From assembly GCF_014646135.1 (NCBI RefSeq), contig NZ_BMMW01000004.1, positions 372,001 through 436,000 of the forward strand: a stretch of DNA of 64,000 nucleotides. Direction: 5' to 3'. The DNA is from Nocardia camponoti (lineage in GTDB: Bacteria > Actinomycetota > Actinomycetes > Mycobacteriales > Mycobacteriaceae). The notes beneath the pieces are model-generated. The model was not told where the DNA came from. It saw only the letters and a program-made list of their open reading frames with translations, and did not search any database. The position numbers and the translations under genes were made by a program. This document shows, piece by piece, positions 52,517 to 61,288 of this stretch; within the stretch, counting starts at the first letter, position 1, and each line of letters opens with the position of its first letter.

Positions 52517-54730
52517 CTACCCCGCAACCGCCGCATCACGCGGAAGTCCAAGCATCCGCTCGCCGATCACGTTCAACTGCACCTCAGTCGTGCCACCGTA
52601 AATCGTGGTCGCGCGACCAGCGATCAACTGTTCAATCGCATGATCACTGTTCTCGCCCGGCACCGAAACCACGCCAGCGACACCTAGTTCGGCGACGACG
52701 AACTCCGAAACCGCCTGGCCCAACGCCATTCCAAGCAACTTGCCAACGCTCGACGTTGTCGAAACGTCAATTCCCGACAGCTGCTTGAGCACAACGCGCG
52801 ACCCGATCACGTCGACCGCGCGGCTCTCCGCGATCAGCTCACCAACCCGGTACCGCGCAACCGGCGACAGCTCGCGGCCGATCGCGAAGCGCAGCAGGTC
52901 AGCGTCGGTGGCGTAGGCCTCCATCTTCTGACTGAGCGCGACCCGCTCACCGGCGAGCGTCGTGCGCGCGACGTGCCAGCCGTCGTCAACCGCGCCAACA
53001 ACGTTCTCGTCGGGGATGAAAACGTCGTCGAGGAAAACCTCGTTGAACAGCGCCGAGCCGGTCATCTCGCGCAGCGGTCGCACGGTAATCCCCGGGCTCG
53101 ACATGTCGAGCGCGAAGTACGTGATGCCCTCGTGCTTCGGCTTGTCGGGGCTGGTCCGCGCGATGAGCATGGCCCATTCCGCGAACTGGGCGACCGTCGT
53201 CCAAATCTTTTGGCCGGTCACGCGCCAACCACCGTCGACCTTCACGGCTTTGGTAGTCAAGCTCGCGAGGTCCGAACCCGCGCCCGGCTCGCTAAAGAGC
53301 TGGCACCACACCACTTCACCGCGCAGCGTCGGGACGACAAGTTCGCGCTTCTGTCGCTCGTCACCGTGCGGCACGATCGCGCCGACGGCCCACGTGCCCA
53401 TCAGCAACTGCGGCATCGGAATGCCCGACGCCTTGATTTCCTGCGCGATCACCACCTGCTCAAGCGGCGACGCCGACCGGCCGTACGGGCGCGGCAGGTG
53501 CGGCAGGTTCCAGCCGCCGTCGCCGAGGGCGACGAGCTGGTCGTCCTCGTCGTCGATGGCCGCGATTTCGGCGAGTTCCGCCCTAATGCCAGCGCGAATT
53601 TCCTCCGCTTCGGCAGGCAGTTCCAGTTCGCTCGACAGCACGAGGCCCGAAAGGGCATAAGCGGCAACAGCTTCCGCACGCTGATCACGCGTACCAAGCT
53701 GACCACGCAACGCGAGCGCGCGCCGGTAGTACAGGTGCGCGTCGTGCTCCCACGTGAAGCCGATGCCGCCGTGGACCTGAATGCAGTCCTGCGCCACCGA
53801 AACCGCAGCGTCGGGAATGATCAGCGCCGCGATCGCCGCCGCGTAGTCGGCGTTTTCGTCGTCACGATCGAGCGCGTACGCCGCGTCCCACAGGACAGCA
53901 CGCGCCTTCTCCAACGCGATGCCCATCTGTGCGCACTTGTGCTTAACGCCCTGGAACTGCCCGATTGGCCGCCCGAACTGCACGCGCGTCTTGGCGTATT
54001 CACTCGCCGTCGACACCGCCCACGACATCACGCCAACCGCTTCAGCACCCAACACCACCGCGGCAACCGAACGCACCCGCTCGGCCGAAACCGCGAGCAC
54101 CCGTTCAGCAGGCACCTCGACAGCATCGGCCCGCACGCGACCAACTCCGCGCAGCACGTCGATGTTGTCCTGCGCGCTGACCGTGAGTTCCACGTTTTCA
54201 AACGCGACCCAAACAGCAGAACCGTCAACAGCAACCGGCGCGATCACCACATCGGCCGACACCGCCCCGACCACGCCATCGGCAAACCCGTCAACAACGA
54301 GCACCCCGTCGCGGTAGGTACCGTTGAGCTGCGAAGTCAACGCGACAGCGCCCGTGCGCGACCCGTCAACCAATCCGGGCAACTGAGCGTCAGCCCAAGC
54401 CCCGCCCGCTTGCGCCAACACCCCACTCGCCAACGCCGTCGGCACAAACGGACCCGTATGCAATCCGCGCCCGAGCGGCTCAAGCGCGACAGCCAACGTC
54501 AGCAGCCCCGCGCCCTGTCCGCCAAGCGATTCCGGCACATGCAGGCTCAGCAGTTCCTGCGCGACGAGCGCGTCCCAGTACGGCAGCGCTTTCGCCTGAT
54601 CATTCGACTCGACCGCCGCGCGCACCGCTTCGGCCGTGATCGTGCGTTCGACAAATCCCGCGACCGCGTCGGCGAGCGCGATGTGGTCCTCGCTAACGCC
54701 TACGCCAAGTTCATAACTGTTGCGCGCCAT
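52517..54730 (-). CDS. Double (fused) acyl-CoA dehydrogenase, FadE34-like
   Basis: The 737-residue protein contains two acyl-CoA dehydrogenase modules in tandem. Module 1 (~1-370) has the C-terminal signature TRVQFGRPIGQFQGVKHKCA and QVHGGIGFTWEHD. Module 2 (~380-737) has WCQLFSEPGAGSDLASL, the flavin-binding W-T-S-like VTGQKIWTT, and YGGTTEVQLNVIGERMLGLP. Such fusions replace the alpha2beta2 heterotetramers used on steroid side chains. M. tuberculosis FadE34, acting on a C3 side-chain CoA of cholesterol, is the closest precedent I recall. It is one base downstream of the SRPBCC gene. Confidence 0.9.
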   Translation of the reverse strand: MARNSYELGVGVSEDHIALADAVAGFVERTITAEAVRAAVESNDQAKALPYWDALVAQELLSLHVPESLGGQGAGLLTLAVALEPLGRGLHTGPFVPTALASGVLAQAGGAWADAQLPGLVDGSRTGAVALTSQLNGTYRDGVLVVDGFADGVVGAVSADVVIAPVAVDGSAVWVAFENVELTVSAQDNIDVLRGVGRVRADAVEVPAERVLAVSAERVRSVAAVVLGAEAVGVMSWAVSTASEYAKTRVQFGRPIGQFQGVKHKCAQMGIALEKARAVLWDAAYALDRDDENADYAAAIAALIIPDAAVSVAQDCIQVHGGIGFTWEHDAHLYYRRALALRGQLGTRDQRAEAVAAYALSGLVLSSELELPAEAEEIRAGIRAELAEIAAIDDEDDQLVALGDGGWNLPHLPRPYGRSASPLEQVVIAQEIKASGIPMPQLLMGTWAVGAIVPHGDERQKRELVVPTLRGEVVWCQLFSEPGAGSDLASLTTKAVKVDGGWRVTGQKIWTTVAQFAEWAMLIARTSPDKPKHEGITYFALDMSSPGITVRPLREMTGSALFNEVFLDDVFIPDENVVGAVDDGWHVARTTLAGERVALSQKMEAYATDADLLRFAIGRELSPVARYRVGELIAESRAVDVIGSRVVLKQLSGIDVSTTSSVGKLLGMALGQAVSEFVVAELGVAGVVSVPGENSDHAIEQLIAGRATTIYGGTTEVQLNVIGERMLGLPRDAAVAG

Positions 54731-54731
54731 G

Positions 54732-55172
54732 TCAGTTCGTGCCCTCGATCAGCTCGGCGAACTTCGCCATCGACGCCTTGAGGTCGGCGGCGGCGTTCTT
54801 GGCAACGGCCTTGCCGATCGGGCCGACGATCATCGCACCCTTGAACGACGCGTCGAAGGCCGCGCTCGTCCCGGTCTCCGTTGCCGTGACCTTCAGTGCG
54901 AATTCGACTGTGACACCGGCCATTCCGTTGCCCGTGATGCGCAGGTAGCTGTTGGGTTCCACCTCAACGACGGTCCACTCGACCTTGTTGGCCATGTTCA
55001 TCACCGAAACAACTTCGGTGAAGCGCGCGCCTGCGGTGAGTTCGGCGGGCAGGTCGCTGCGCCAGCCTTCGTGGATGGTGAGCCATTCGTCCCACTTGGC
55101 TAGGTCGCTCAGCCGCGCCCACGCGGCTTCGGGGGACACCGGCAGTTCGGTGGAAACGGAGACAGATGCCAT
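54732..55172 (-). CDS. SRPBCC-family protein (START-like), copy 1
   Basis: The 146-residue protein is a helix-grip fold of the polyketide-cyclase/RatA-like superfamily: LPVSPEAAWARLSDLAKWDEWLTIHEGW at the start, GITGNGMAGV-type middle strands and a long C-terminal helix (AVAKNAAADLKASMAKFAEL). It has a deep hydrophobic pocket by family rule and no catalytic motif. It is paralogous to the protein at 58324-58758, sharing the WDEWLTIHE/WGEWFTIHE and GMAGV blocks. It sits between two acyl-CoA dehydrogenase genes, so a lipid- or steroid-CoA-binding role is the natural guess. Confidence 0.85.
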   Translation of the reverse strand: MASVSVSTELPVSPEAAWARLSDLAKWDEWLTIHEGWRSDLPAELTAGARFTEVVSVMNMANKVEWTVVEVEPNSYLRITGNGMAGVTVEFALKVTATETGTSAAFDASFKGAMIVGPIGKAVAKNAAADLKASMAKFAELIEGTN

Positions 55173-55281
55173 GAGATGGCTCCTAGATATGTGAGACGGG
55201 GTGTATCAGAAAGTTAGATGAGGCGCGGTGCGCACGTCAATAGCCCGCGCGACCGCGCCCAAACCAGCGGCGATAGGGCCC

Positions 55282-56547
55282 TTAGCTGAGCAAGCCCTTT
55301 GCCACGTGCGTCACCTGAATCTCGTTGCTACCCGCGTAGATCATCAGAGACTTGGCGTCGCGAGCGAGCTGCTCGACCCGGTACTCAGCCATGTACCCGT
55401 TGCCGCCGAAGAGCTGAACAGCTTCCATCGCAACGTCGGTCGCCGCCCGCGTCGAGTACAACTTCATCGCCGAAGCCTGCGCGAGCGTCGGCATCTTGCC
55501 CGCCGCGAACGCCTCCAACGCGTTGAACACCATGTTCTCCACGTTGAGCCGCGCGACTTCCATCTCGGCCAGCTTGAGCTGAACCAACTGGAATCGGCCG
55601 ATCTCCTGGCCCCACAGCTTGCGTGACTTCGCGTAATCCACGCACAGCCGGTGACATTCGTTGATGATGCCCATCGACAGAATCGCGCACCCAACGCGTT
55701 CGACGATGAAGCTCGACCGCGCGCTCTCGCGACCGTCGCCACCCTTGTGATCCTCGGTTTCGCCGAGCAGGCGATCCTTGGAAAGGCGAACGTTGTCGAA
55801 GAACAGCTCGCCGGTGGGCGACGAGTGCATGCCCATCTTCTTGAACGGCTTGCCCTGGGTGAAGCCTTCCATGCCCTTGTCGAGCACGAAGGTGAGCACC
55901 TTGCGTTCGCGCTTGTCGCCGCCGTCGCCTTCGTCGAGCTTGGCGTAAACGATGACGGTGTCGGCGAACGGACCGTTGGTGATGAAGGTCTTCTGGCCGT
56001 TGAGGATGTAGTCATCCCCGTCGCGGCGCACGTAGGTCTTCATGCCACCGAAGGCGTCCGAGCCCGAGTCGGGTTCGGTGATGGCCCAGGCAGCGACCTT
56101 GTCCAAGGTCACGATGTCTTTGAGCCACCGCTGCTTCTGCGCGAGGGTGCCGCGCGCGGCGATGGTCGCCGCGCCCAAGCCCAAGCTCACGCCGACGGCG
56201 GCGACGCTACCGAGGGTGACCCCGGTGAGCTCGCTGATCACGACCGCGGCCATCGAGCCCTGGGCGGCGAGCGGGTTCCCGCCACCCTTGGAATCCGACT
56301 TCTTCTTCTCCGGTGCGGGCTCGCCCGCCGCGATGCGGTCGGCCTTTGCCTGCTCCTTGGCGAGCATCTTGTCGACCGCTTCGCCCGCCATCACATCAAT
56401 GCCGAAGTCGGCGAACAGCTTTCGCATGATGTCGTACGGCGGGAGGTCACCGTGCTCAAGTTCGTCGATGTGGGGACGAACTTCTTTGTCGATGAAGGCG
56501 CGAACGGATTCGCGGATCATCTCGTCGGTCTCAGACCACTCAAACAT
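55282..56547 (-). CDS. Acyl-CoA dehydrogenase
   Basis: The 421-residue single-module enzyme has ITEPDSGSDAFGGMKT, LNGQKTFITNGPFAD, KMGMHSSPTGELFFDNV and the C-terminal QLFGGNGYMAEYRVEQLARDAK. A charged insert AEKKKSDSKGGG-like stretch at ~80-95 is unusual. It performs the first (alpha,beta-oxidation) step of the side-chain cycle with FAD, passing electrons to ETF. It lies 25 bases after the SDR gene in the beta-oxidation operon. Confidence 0.92.
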   Translation of the reverse strand: MFEWSETDEMIRESVRAFIDKEVRPHIDELEHGDLPPYDIMRKLFADFGIDVMAGEAVDKMLAKEQAKADRIAAGEPAPEKKKSDSKGGGNPLAAQGSMAAVVISELTGVTLGSVAAVGVSLGLGAATIAARGTLAQKQRWLKDIVTLDKVAAWAITEPDSGSDAFGGMKTYVRRDGDDYILNGQKTFITNGPFADTVIVYAKLDEGDGGDKRERKVLTFVLDKGMEGFTQGKPFKKMGMHSSPTGELFFDNVRLSKDRLLGETEDHKGGDGRESARSSFIVERVGCAILSMGIINECHRLCVDYAKSRKLWGQEIGRFQLVQLKLAEMEVARLNVENMVFNALEAFAAGKMPTLAQASAMKLYSTRAATDVAMEAVQLFGGNGYMAEYRVEQLARDAKSLMIYAGSNEIQVTHVAKGLLS

Positions 56548-56572
56548 GGTGTGTCACTCCATTATTGGCGTG

Positions 56573-57454
56573 CTACGGGAGGCGCGAGGAGATGTCGTCG
56601 ATCGTCCACGCTTCCTCGGTCTCGATGGTCTTCACGTCGTGCCAGCCGGCCAGCTCGCTGATCGCACCGCCCTGAACCGCGAACACCTTGCCGGTGATCG
56701 GGCACTTCTCGGTCGCGAGGTAGGCGACGAGCGGCGAGATGTTGGCGGGGCTGAACGAGTCGAACGAGCCCTCGGCCTCGGCGTCGGCGGCTTCGGCGGC
56801 CATCAACGCGCCCATGCCGGGGGTGGCGAGGGTGAGGCGGGTGCGCGCGATCGGCGCGATCGCGTTGGCGCGCACGCCGTAGCGCTGGAGTTCGTCAGCG
56901 GCGACCAGCGTGAGCGCGGCAATGCCAGCCTTGGCCGCGCCATAGTTGGCCTGACCGGCGTTCGGCACGGTGACACCCGACGCCGACGCGGTGTTGATAA
57001 TCGCCGCGTTCGGCTGGCGACCCGCCTTCGACTCGGCCTTCCAGTACGCCGACGCGTGCTGAATCACCGCGAAGTGACCCTTGAGATGGACCGCGACAAC
57101 CGCGTCCCAATCCGCCTCCGACAGTGCGGGAATGAACCCATCACGCAGGATGCCCGCGTTGTTGACGACGATGTCGAGCTTGCCGAATTCGGCGATCGCC
57201 TGGGCGACAAGCGCCTCAGCGCCCGCCCACGTCGCGATGTTGTCGGTGTTAGCGACCGCGCGCCCACCAGCGGCGACGATCTCGTTCACCACTTCCTGCG
57301 CGGGCCCAACGTCGGCACCGTCGCCGCTGTTGCTGCCGCCGAGGTCGTTGACGACAACCGCAGCGCCCTCGCGAGCGAAAAGCAGCGCGTGCTCACGACC
57401 AATACCGCGTCCAGCGCCGGTGATGACGGCGACGCGTCCTTCCAACGCACCCAT
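56573..57454 (-). CDS. SDR 3-hydroxyacyl-CoA dehydrogenase, ChsB1/17beta-HSD4-like
   Basis: The 293-residue SDR begins ALEGRVAVITGAGRGIGREHALLFAREG and has VVVNDLGG (Asp for NAD preference), NNAGILRD, Ser in NTASASGV and YGAAK. The long C-terminal extension (KVFAVQGGAISELAGWHDVKTIETEEAWT) is typical of multifunctional-enzyme-type dehydrogenases such as M. tuberculosis ChsB1 (Rv3502c), which oxidises the 22-hydroxy side-chain CoA of sterols. It would act after the MaoC hydratase encoded immediately upstream, whose stop abuts its start. Confidence 0.92.
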   Translation of the reverse strand: MGALEGRVAVITGAGRGIGREHALLFAREGAAVVVNDLGGSNSGDGADVGPAQEVVNEIVAAGGRAVANTDNIATWAGAEALVAQAIAEFGKLDIVVNNAGILRDGFIPALSEADWDAVVAVHLKGHFAVIQHASAYWKAESKAGRQPNAAIINTASASGVTVPNAGQANYGAAKAGIAALTLVAADELQRYGVRANAIAPIARTRLTLATPGMGALMAAEAADAEAEGSFDSFSPANISPLVAYLATEKCPITGKVFAVQGGAISELAGWHDVKTIETEEAWTIDDISSRLP

Positions 57455-58321
57455 TTATGACTCCTTGATTTCTGCGATCCCGTTGCTCAGGACCACATCG
57501 GTCCCGCGCACGGTCTCGAACGCGTAGGTGGTGACGCCGTCGGCGGTGCCGACGTTCCAAATTCGGGTTTCGAGGTCGTCGCCGGGGAAGACGAACTTCG
57601 AGAAGCGAACCGCGAAGCGCCGCACGCGGGCGACGTCGGAATTGGCGACCTCGGTGAGCACGCCCCAGCTGGCCATCGCCATCGTGCACAGTCCGTGCGC
57701 GATGATGCCCGGCAAGCCCGCGTCCTTGGCCACGTCCTCGTCGAGGTGCAGTGGGACCGGGTCGCCCGAAGCTGGTGCGTAGCGGAACGTTTGGTCGTCA
57801 TCGACGTGGTGGCTCGCCTTGGCGAACGGCGACGTCGTCTTGATGTCGGTGTAGTCCGCGACCACCGGCATCGCGTCACCGACCTTCTCGCCCGCGTCAA
57901 CGCCACGGAAGAAGGCCGAAAGATACTGCTCATTGACGATGTCGCCACTCACCTCGTCTTCGCAGGTGAGGTGGATGTAGATCAGCGCGCCGCTCGACTT
58001 GGTCTCCCAGCCGATTACGCGCCCCTTCGACACAAGCACGTCGCCCGGCTTGATCGGGCGGTGGAAGTGAAAGTCCTGCTCGCCGTGGGTAATTCGACCG
58101 AAGATGTCCATCGGAACAACTTCGACAGCGGGCATCATGAGCGCTTCGAAGGCGGGAACGATCGCGAAGACGGGCGACGCGACGTCGCCGGCGAGGTGCG
58201 CGGCGATCGGGTCGTTGGTCGCCGCCGCGTACTCCGCGATCCGCTCACGCATGACCTCGAAACGCTCCGGATCCGACCAGACGCCTAAGCCGTCGCGGTC
58301 GAATTCGAATACGTCAGACAT
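57455..58321 (-). CDS. MaoC-family enoyl-CoA hydratase (ChsH3-like)
   Basis: The 288-residue protein has a double-hotdog fold. The C-terminal hotdog carries the hydratase-2 motif (PLHLDEDVAKDAGLPGIIAHG), whose Asp/His pair binds the catalytic water. The N-terminal ~130 residues form the substrate-binding hotdog. It matches in size and order the stand-alone MaoC (Rv3538 type) of sterol side-chain degradation. It hydrates the enoyl-CoA made by the dehydrogenase. The start ATG 58321 is 2 bases after the SRPBCC copy 2 stop. A longer open frame upstream was rejected. Confidence 0.9.
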   Translation of the reverse strand: MSDVFEFDRDGLGVWSDPERFEVMRERIAEYAAATNDPIAAHLAGDVASPVFAIVPAFEALMMPAVEVVPMDIFGRITHGEQDFHFHRPIKPGDVLVSKGRVIGWETKSSGALIYIHLTCEDEVSGDIVNEQYLSAFFRGVDAGEKVGDAMPVVADYTDIKTTSPFAKASHHVDDDQTFRYAPASGDPVPLHLDEDVAKDAGLPGIIAHGLCTMAMASWGVLTEVANSDVARVRRFAVRFSKFVFPGDDLETRIWNVGTADGVTTYAFETVRGTDVVLSNGIAEIKES

Positions 58322-58323
58322 GG

Positions 58324-58758
58324 TTACGCTCCGGCAGCCAGTGCGGCGAGCTTGTCGAGCGAAGCCTGCAGCTGCTTCGAGCCGTCCTTCTCCACCGCCT
58401 TGCCGAGTGCGCCCTTGATCAGCGCGCCTTCGAAGTCGCCCGAAACCTGGACCTCGGTCTCGTCGCCAACCGGGGTCAGGGCGAAAGTGAAATCGGCCTT
58501 CACGCCAGCCATGCCGGTGCCCGCGAGCGAAAGCTTGGTGTCGGTGACCTCTTTGACGACCCATTCCATCTTGTTCGCCATGCCGAGCATGAAGATCTTG
58601 GCGGTCAGCGCGGCACCGGGCGCGAGCTTGACCGGCGGCTCGACCATCCAGCGCTCGTGGATGGTGAACCATTCGCCCCAGGTCGCCGGGTCGGTGATGA
58701 CCGCGATCAGCTTTTCGGCGGGAGCGGCGAGGGTGGCGGTCTTCTCAATGTGGCCCAT
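58324..58758 (-). CDS. SRPBCC-family protein, copy 2
   Basis: The 144-residue helix-grip protein (LAAPAEKLIAVITDPATWGEWFTIHERW, AGTGMAGVKADFTFALTPVGDETEV) ends with a helix of KxLQASLDKLAALAAG type. It is clearly paralogous to copy 1 at 54732-55172. It lies between the thiolase and MaoC genes with gaps of 30 and 2 bases, so it is co-transcribed with enzymes handling the same CoA ester. No catalytic residues are evident. Confidence 0.85.
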   Translation of the reverse strand: MGHIEKTATLAAPAEKLIAVITDPATWGEWFTIHERWMVEPPVKLAPGAALTAKIFMLGMANKMEWVVKEVTDTKLSLAGTGMAGVKADFTFALTPVGDETEVQVSGDFEGALIKGALGKAVEKDGSKQLQASLDKLAALAAGA

Positions 58759-58788
58759 GATTGTTCTCCTCAGTAATGGTTGTGCTGG

Positions 58789-59994
58789 TCAGCGGTTGGC
58801 GCGCTGGTATGCGGTAACGACCGCGGCACCGCCGAGGCCGATGTTGTGCTGAAGGGCGGCGGTCACGTTGTCGACCTGACGCTTGTCGGCGGTGCCGCGC
58901 AGCTGCCAGGTGAGTTCGGAGCACTGGGCGAGCCCGGTCGCGCCGAGCGGGTGACCCTTGGAAATCAGGCCGCCAGACGGGTTGACGACCCACTTGCCGC
59001 CGTAGGTTGTCTGGTTTTCGTCGATCAGCCGGGCAGCCTCGCCGGGTGCGCAAAGACCAAGGGCCTCATACAGCAACAGTTCGTTGGCCGAGAAGCAGTC
59101 GTGCAGCTCGATGACCTGGAAGTCGTCGGCGCCGAGCCCGGCCTGGTCGTAGACCTTGCGCGCGGCGATGACGTTCATGTCGTAGCCGATGATGTTCTTC
59201 GCCGTGCCGTCGAAGGTCGACTTGAAGTCGGTCGTCATCGCCTGACCGACGATTTCCACCGCCTGATCAGCGAGATCGTGCTTGTTGACGAAGTCTTCGC
59301 TCGCGAGAATCGCGGCACCCGAACCGTCGGAGGTCGGCGAGCACTGCAGCTTGGTGAGCGGGTCGTAAATCGTCCGCGAGCTGAGGATTTCGTCGAGGGT
59401 GTATTCGTCGCGGAACTGCGAGAACGGGTTGTTCACCGAGTGCTTGTGGTTTTTGAACCCGATCTTGGCGAAGTGTTCGGCGGTGGTGCCGTACTCCTTC
59501 ATGTGCTCGCGACCGGCGGCACCGAACATCCACGGTGCGGGCGGGAAAAGCACTTCCGAGATTTCCGCGAGCGCCATCAGGTGGTTAGCCATCGGCTGTT
59601 CGCGGTCGTCGTAGGTGCTGCCGAGCGAACCCGGCTGCATCTTTTCGAAGCCGAGCGCGAGTGTGCAGTCGGCGAGACCGCCCCGAATCGCTTGCGCGGC
59701 AAGGTAAAGCGCGGTTGACCCGGTTGAACAGTTGTTGTTCACGTTCACGACCGGGATACCGGTCATGCCAAGCTCGTAGACCGCGCGCTGGCCCGACGTC
59801 GACTCGCCGTAGACATAACCGACGTACGCCTGCTCGACTTCCTCGTAGGAAATCCCCGCGTCAGCGAGCGCTTTCGTGCCCGATTCCCGCGCCATATCCG
59901 GGTAGTCCCATACGCTGCCGTCGTCATTGAGGCGACGGCCCGGCTTCTCAAATTTCGTCATGCCGACACCGACGACGAATACCCGCTGTGTCAC
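58789..59994 (-). CDS. SCP-x-type thiolase (lipid-transfer-protein family, Ltp)
   Basis: The 401-residue thiolase-superfamily enzyme has the nucleophilic Cys in NVNNNCSTGSTALYLAAQ near residue 88. HDCFSANELLLYEALGL and GGLISKGHPLGATGLAQ follow, supplying the His residues. There is no C-terminal SCP2 domain. It would cleave the 3-oxo-CoA product and release acetyl- or propionyl-CoA. I chose GTG 59994, with AAAGGA ~9 bases upstream. A frame extending to 60147 crosses the divergent promoter. It is the first gene of the beta-oxidation operon. Confidence 0.92.
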   Translation of the reverse strand: MTQRVFVVGVGMTKFEKPGRRLNDDGSVWDYPDMARESGTKALADAGISYEEVEQAYVGYVYGESTSGQRAVYELGMTGIPVVNVNNNCSTGSTALYLAAQAIRGGLADCTLALGFEKMQPGSLGSTYDDREQPMANHLMALAEISEVLFPPAPWMFGAAGREHMKEYGTTAEHFAKIGFKNHKHSVNNPFSQFRDEYTLDEILSSRTIYDPLTKLQCSPTSDGSGAAILASEDFVNKHDLADQAVEIVGQAMTTDFKSTFDGTAKNIIGYDMNVIAARKVYDQAGLGADDFQVIELHDCFSANELLLYEALGLCAPGEAARLIDENQTTYGGKWVVNPSGGLISKGHPLGATGLAQCSELTWQLRGTADKRQVDNVTAALQHNIGLGGAAVVTAYQRANR

Positions 59995-60036
59995 AGGATA
60001 TTTCCTTTCCCCTGATCCGCTTTCCCTTACGAAGCT

Positions 60037-60078
60037 AGTGGCCTGGGTCACTGCCAACGAGGACGTCAACGGGCCACT
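60037..60078. promoter_or_regulatory. Candidate operator between the thiolase and AraC genes
   Basis: AGTGGCC (60037-60043) and GGCCACT (60072-60078) are inverted with a 28-base spacer, centred in the 144-base divergent intergenic region. An AraC-type dimer could bind. No KstR-like AAC-GTT palindrome was found here by eye. Confidence 0.45.
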
Positions 60079-60138
60079 TAGGGGACCGAAACGAGCATGG
60101 CGAGTATGGTGCGAGCCGGTCACCTTCGAAGGAGCCTC

Positions 60139-61149
60139 GTGGCGCACACCATTCCGATGCGGTTTTTCCGAGCGACGATCGAGTCGCTACTCAAGCGTGG
60201 AGTCGACCTGGAAGGCGCGCTGCACGGCGCTGGTCTCGACTGGCGGCTCTACGCCGAAGACCGCGCGCGCATGACGCCCGAGCAGGTCACCGGGGTGATG
60301 CGGGCGTTGTGGGAGCAGACCGACGACGAATTGTTGGGTCTCGGCCCGCGACCGCTCCCGCGCGGAACACTCCGACTGGCTGGCCTGACGCTGGTCCACA
60401 CCCGTGACTTGCGTTCGGCATTGGTGCGCATGATCGAACTTGGCGGCGTGAGCACCGGCATCCGCTGGGCGTTGACGATCGACGACGACGCGGCGACCAT
60501 CACCGCCGACGCACGTCTCGATCCCGTTGTCGCGTTCGCGATGGCGAGTGGGGTACAGCGCTTCGCCGAATGGCTGATTGGCAGCTCAATCCCGTTGCGC
60601 TCCTTGGAGTTTCCGTTTAACGCCGAGTCGCTTGCCGACGAGTACGCGGTGATTTTCGGCATCCGGCCCACGTTCAACGCACCGCGACCCGCGATGTCAC
60701 TCGACGCGAAACTGCTCACCAAACCAGTAGTGCGCAGCGAAGCCGAGTTGAAGGAGTTTCTGCGTGACGCACCGGGGGTGTTGCTGTACACGAAGCGTCA
60801 AGGCGCGACGACGACCGCACGCGTGCGCAGGGTTTTGGAACGCGACCCGAACGGCCCGTGGCTGAGCGCCGACGATCTCGCGCGTCACTTGACGATGAGC
60901 GCGCCCCACATGCGTCGCCTGCTGCGCACGGAAGGGACGAGTCAGCGGCGCATTCAGGAAGAGATCTTGCGCGACCGTGCCGTCGCCGCGCTCGTGCATG
61001 GCAACGAGACGATCGCGGACCTTGCTGTGCGACTTGGATTTTCGGAGGCGAGCGCGTTCCGTCGCGCGTTTCATCGGTGGACGGGAAGTGCGCCGAGCGA
61101 TTACCGTTCGGCGCGCTCATCGGAGGTTCGCGCGCCCGAGGTCGAGTAG
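60139..61149 (+). CDS. AraC-family transcriptional regulator (Arabinose_bd/OruR type)
   Basis: The 336-residue protein has an N-terminal ~190-residue Arabinose_bd-like sensor (FRATIESLLKRGVDLEGALHGAGLDWRLY). The C-terminal AraC double helix-turn-helix spans ~245-330: SADDLARHLTMSAPHMRRLLRTEG, then TIADLAVRLGFSEASAFRRAFHRWTGSAPSDYR. The start GTG 60139 has GAAGGA 6 bases upstream; ATG 60097 was rejected. It is divergent from the beta-oxidation operon and upstream of the cholesterol oxidase gene, so it is a likely regulator of one or both. Confidence 0.92.
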   Translation: MAHTIPMRFFRATIESLLKRGVDLEGALHGAGLDWRLYAEDRARMTPEQVTGVMRALWEQTDDELLGLGPRPLPRGTLRLAGLTLVHTRDLRSALVRMIELGGVSTGIRWALTIDDDAATITADARLDPVVAFAMASGVQRFAEWLIGSSIPLRSLEFPFNAESLADEYAVIFGIRPTFNAPRPAMSLDAKLLTKPVVRSEAELKEFLRDAPGVLLYTKRQGATTTARVRRVLERDPNGPWLSADDLARHLTMSAPHMRRLLRTEGTSQRRIQEEILRDRAVAALVHGNETIADLAVRLGFSEASAFRRAFHRWTGSAPSDYRSARSSEVRAPEVE

Positions 61150-61288
61150 TCGCGGCTGCCGCAATCGGCCTTTCCCAGCGTGACCCGCATCTCATTTGGC
61201 TAGCTAGAAACGATCGACAGGTTCGTACTTTCTGTCTATCTTTCGGGGTTGAGCGTCAACGCCGACGCCACTTGAGGAGAGCACAAGC

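Noticed and set aside
52973..54781. 602-codon frame antisense to the fused acyl-CoA dehydrogenase
   Set aside because: Arg-rich shadow with no domain; the dehydrogenase frame is unambiguous.
57455..58672. MaoC gene extended to 58672
   Set aside because: The extra N-terminus overlaps the SRPBCC gene and has no similarity; ATG 58321 gives the normal family length.
59995..60138. KstR operator for the sterol cluster
   Set aside because: No AAC-N2-GTT-centred palindrome was found by eye; only the AGTGGCC inverted pair is present.
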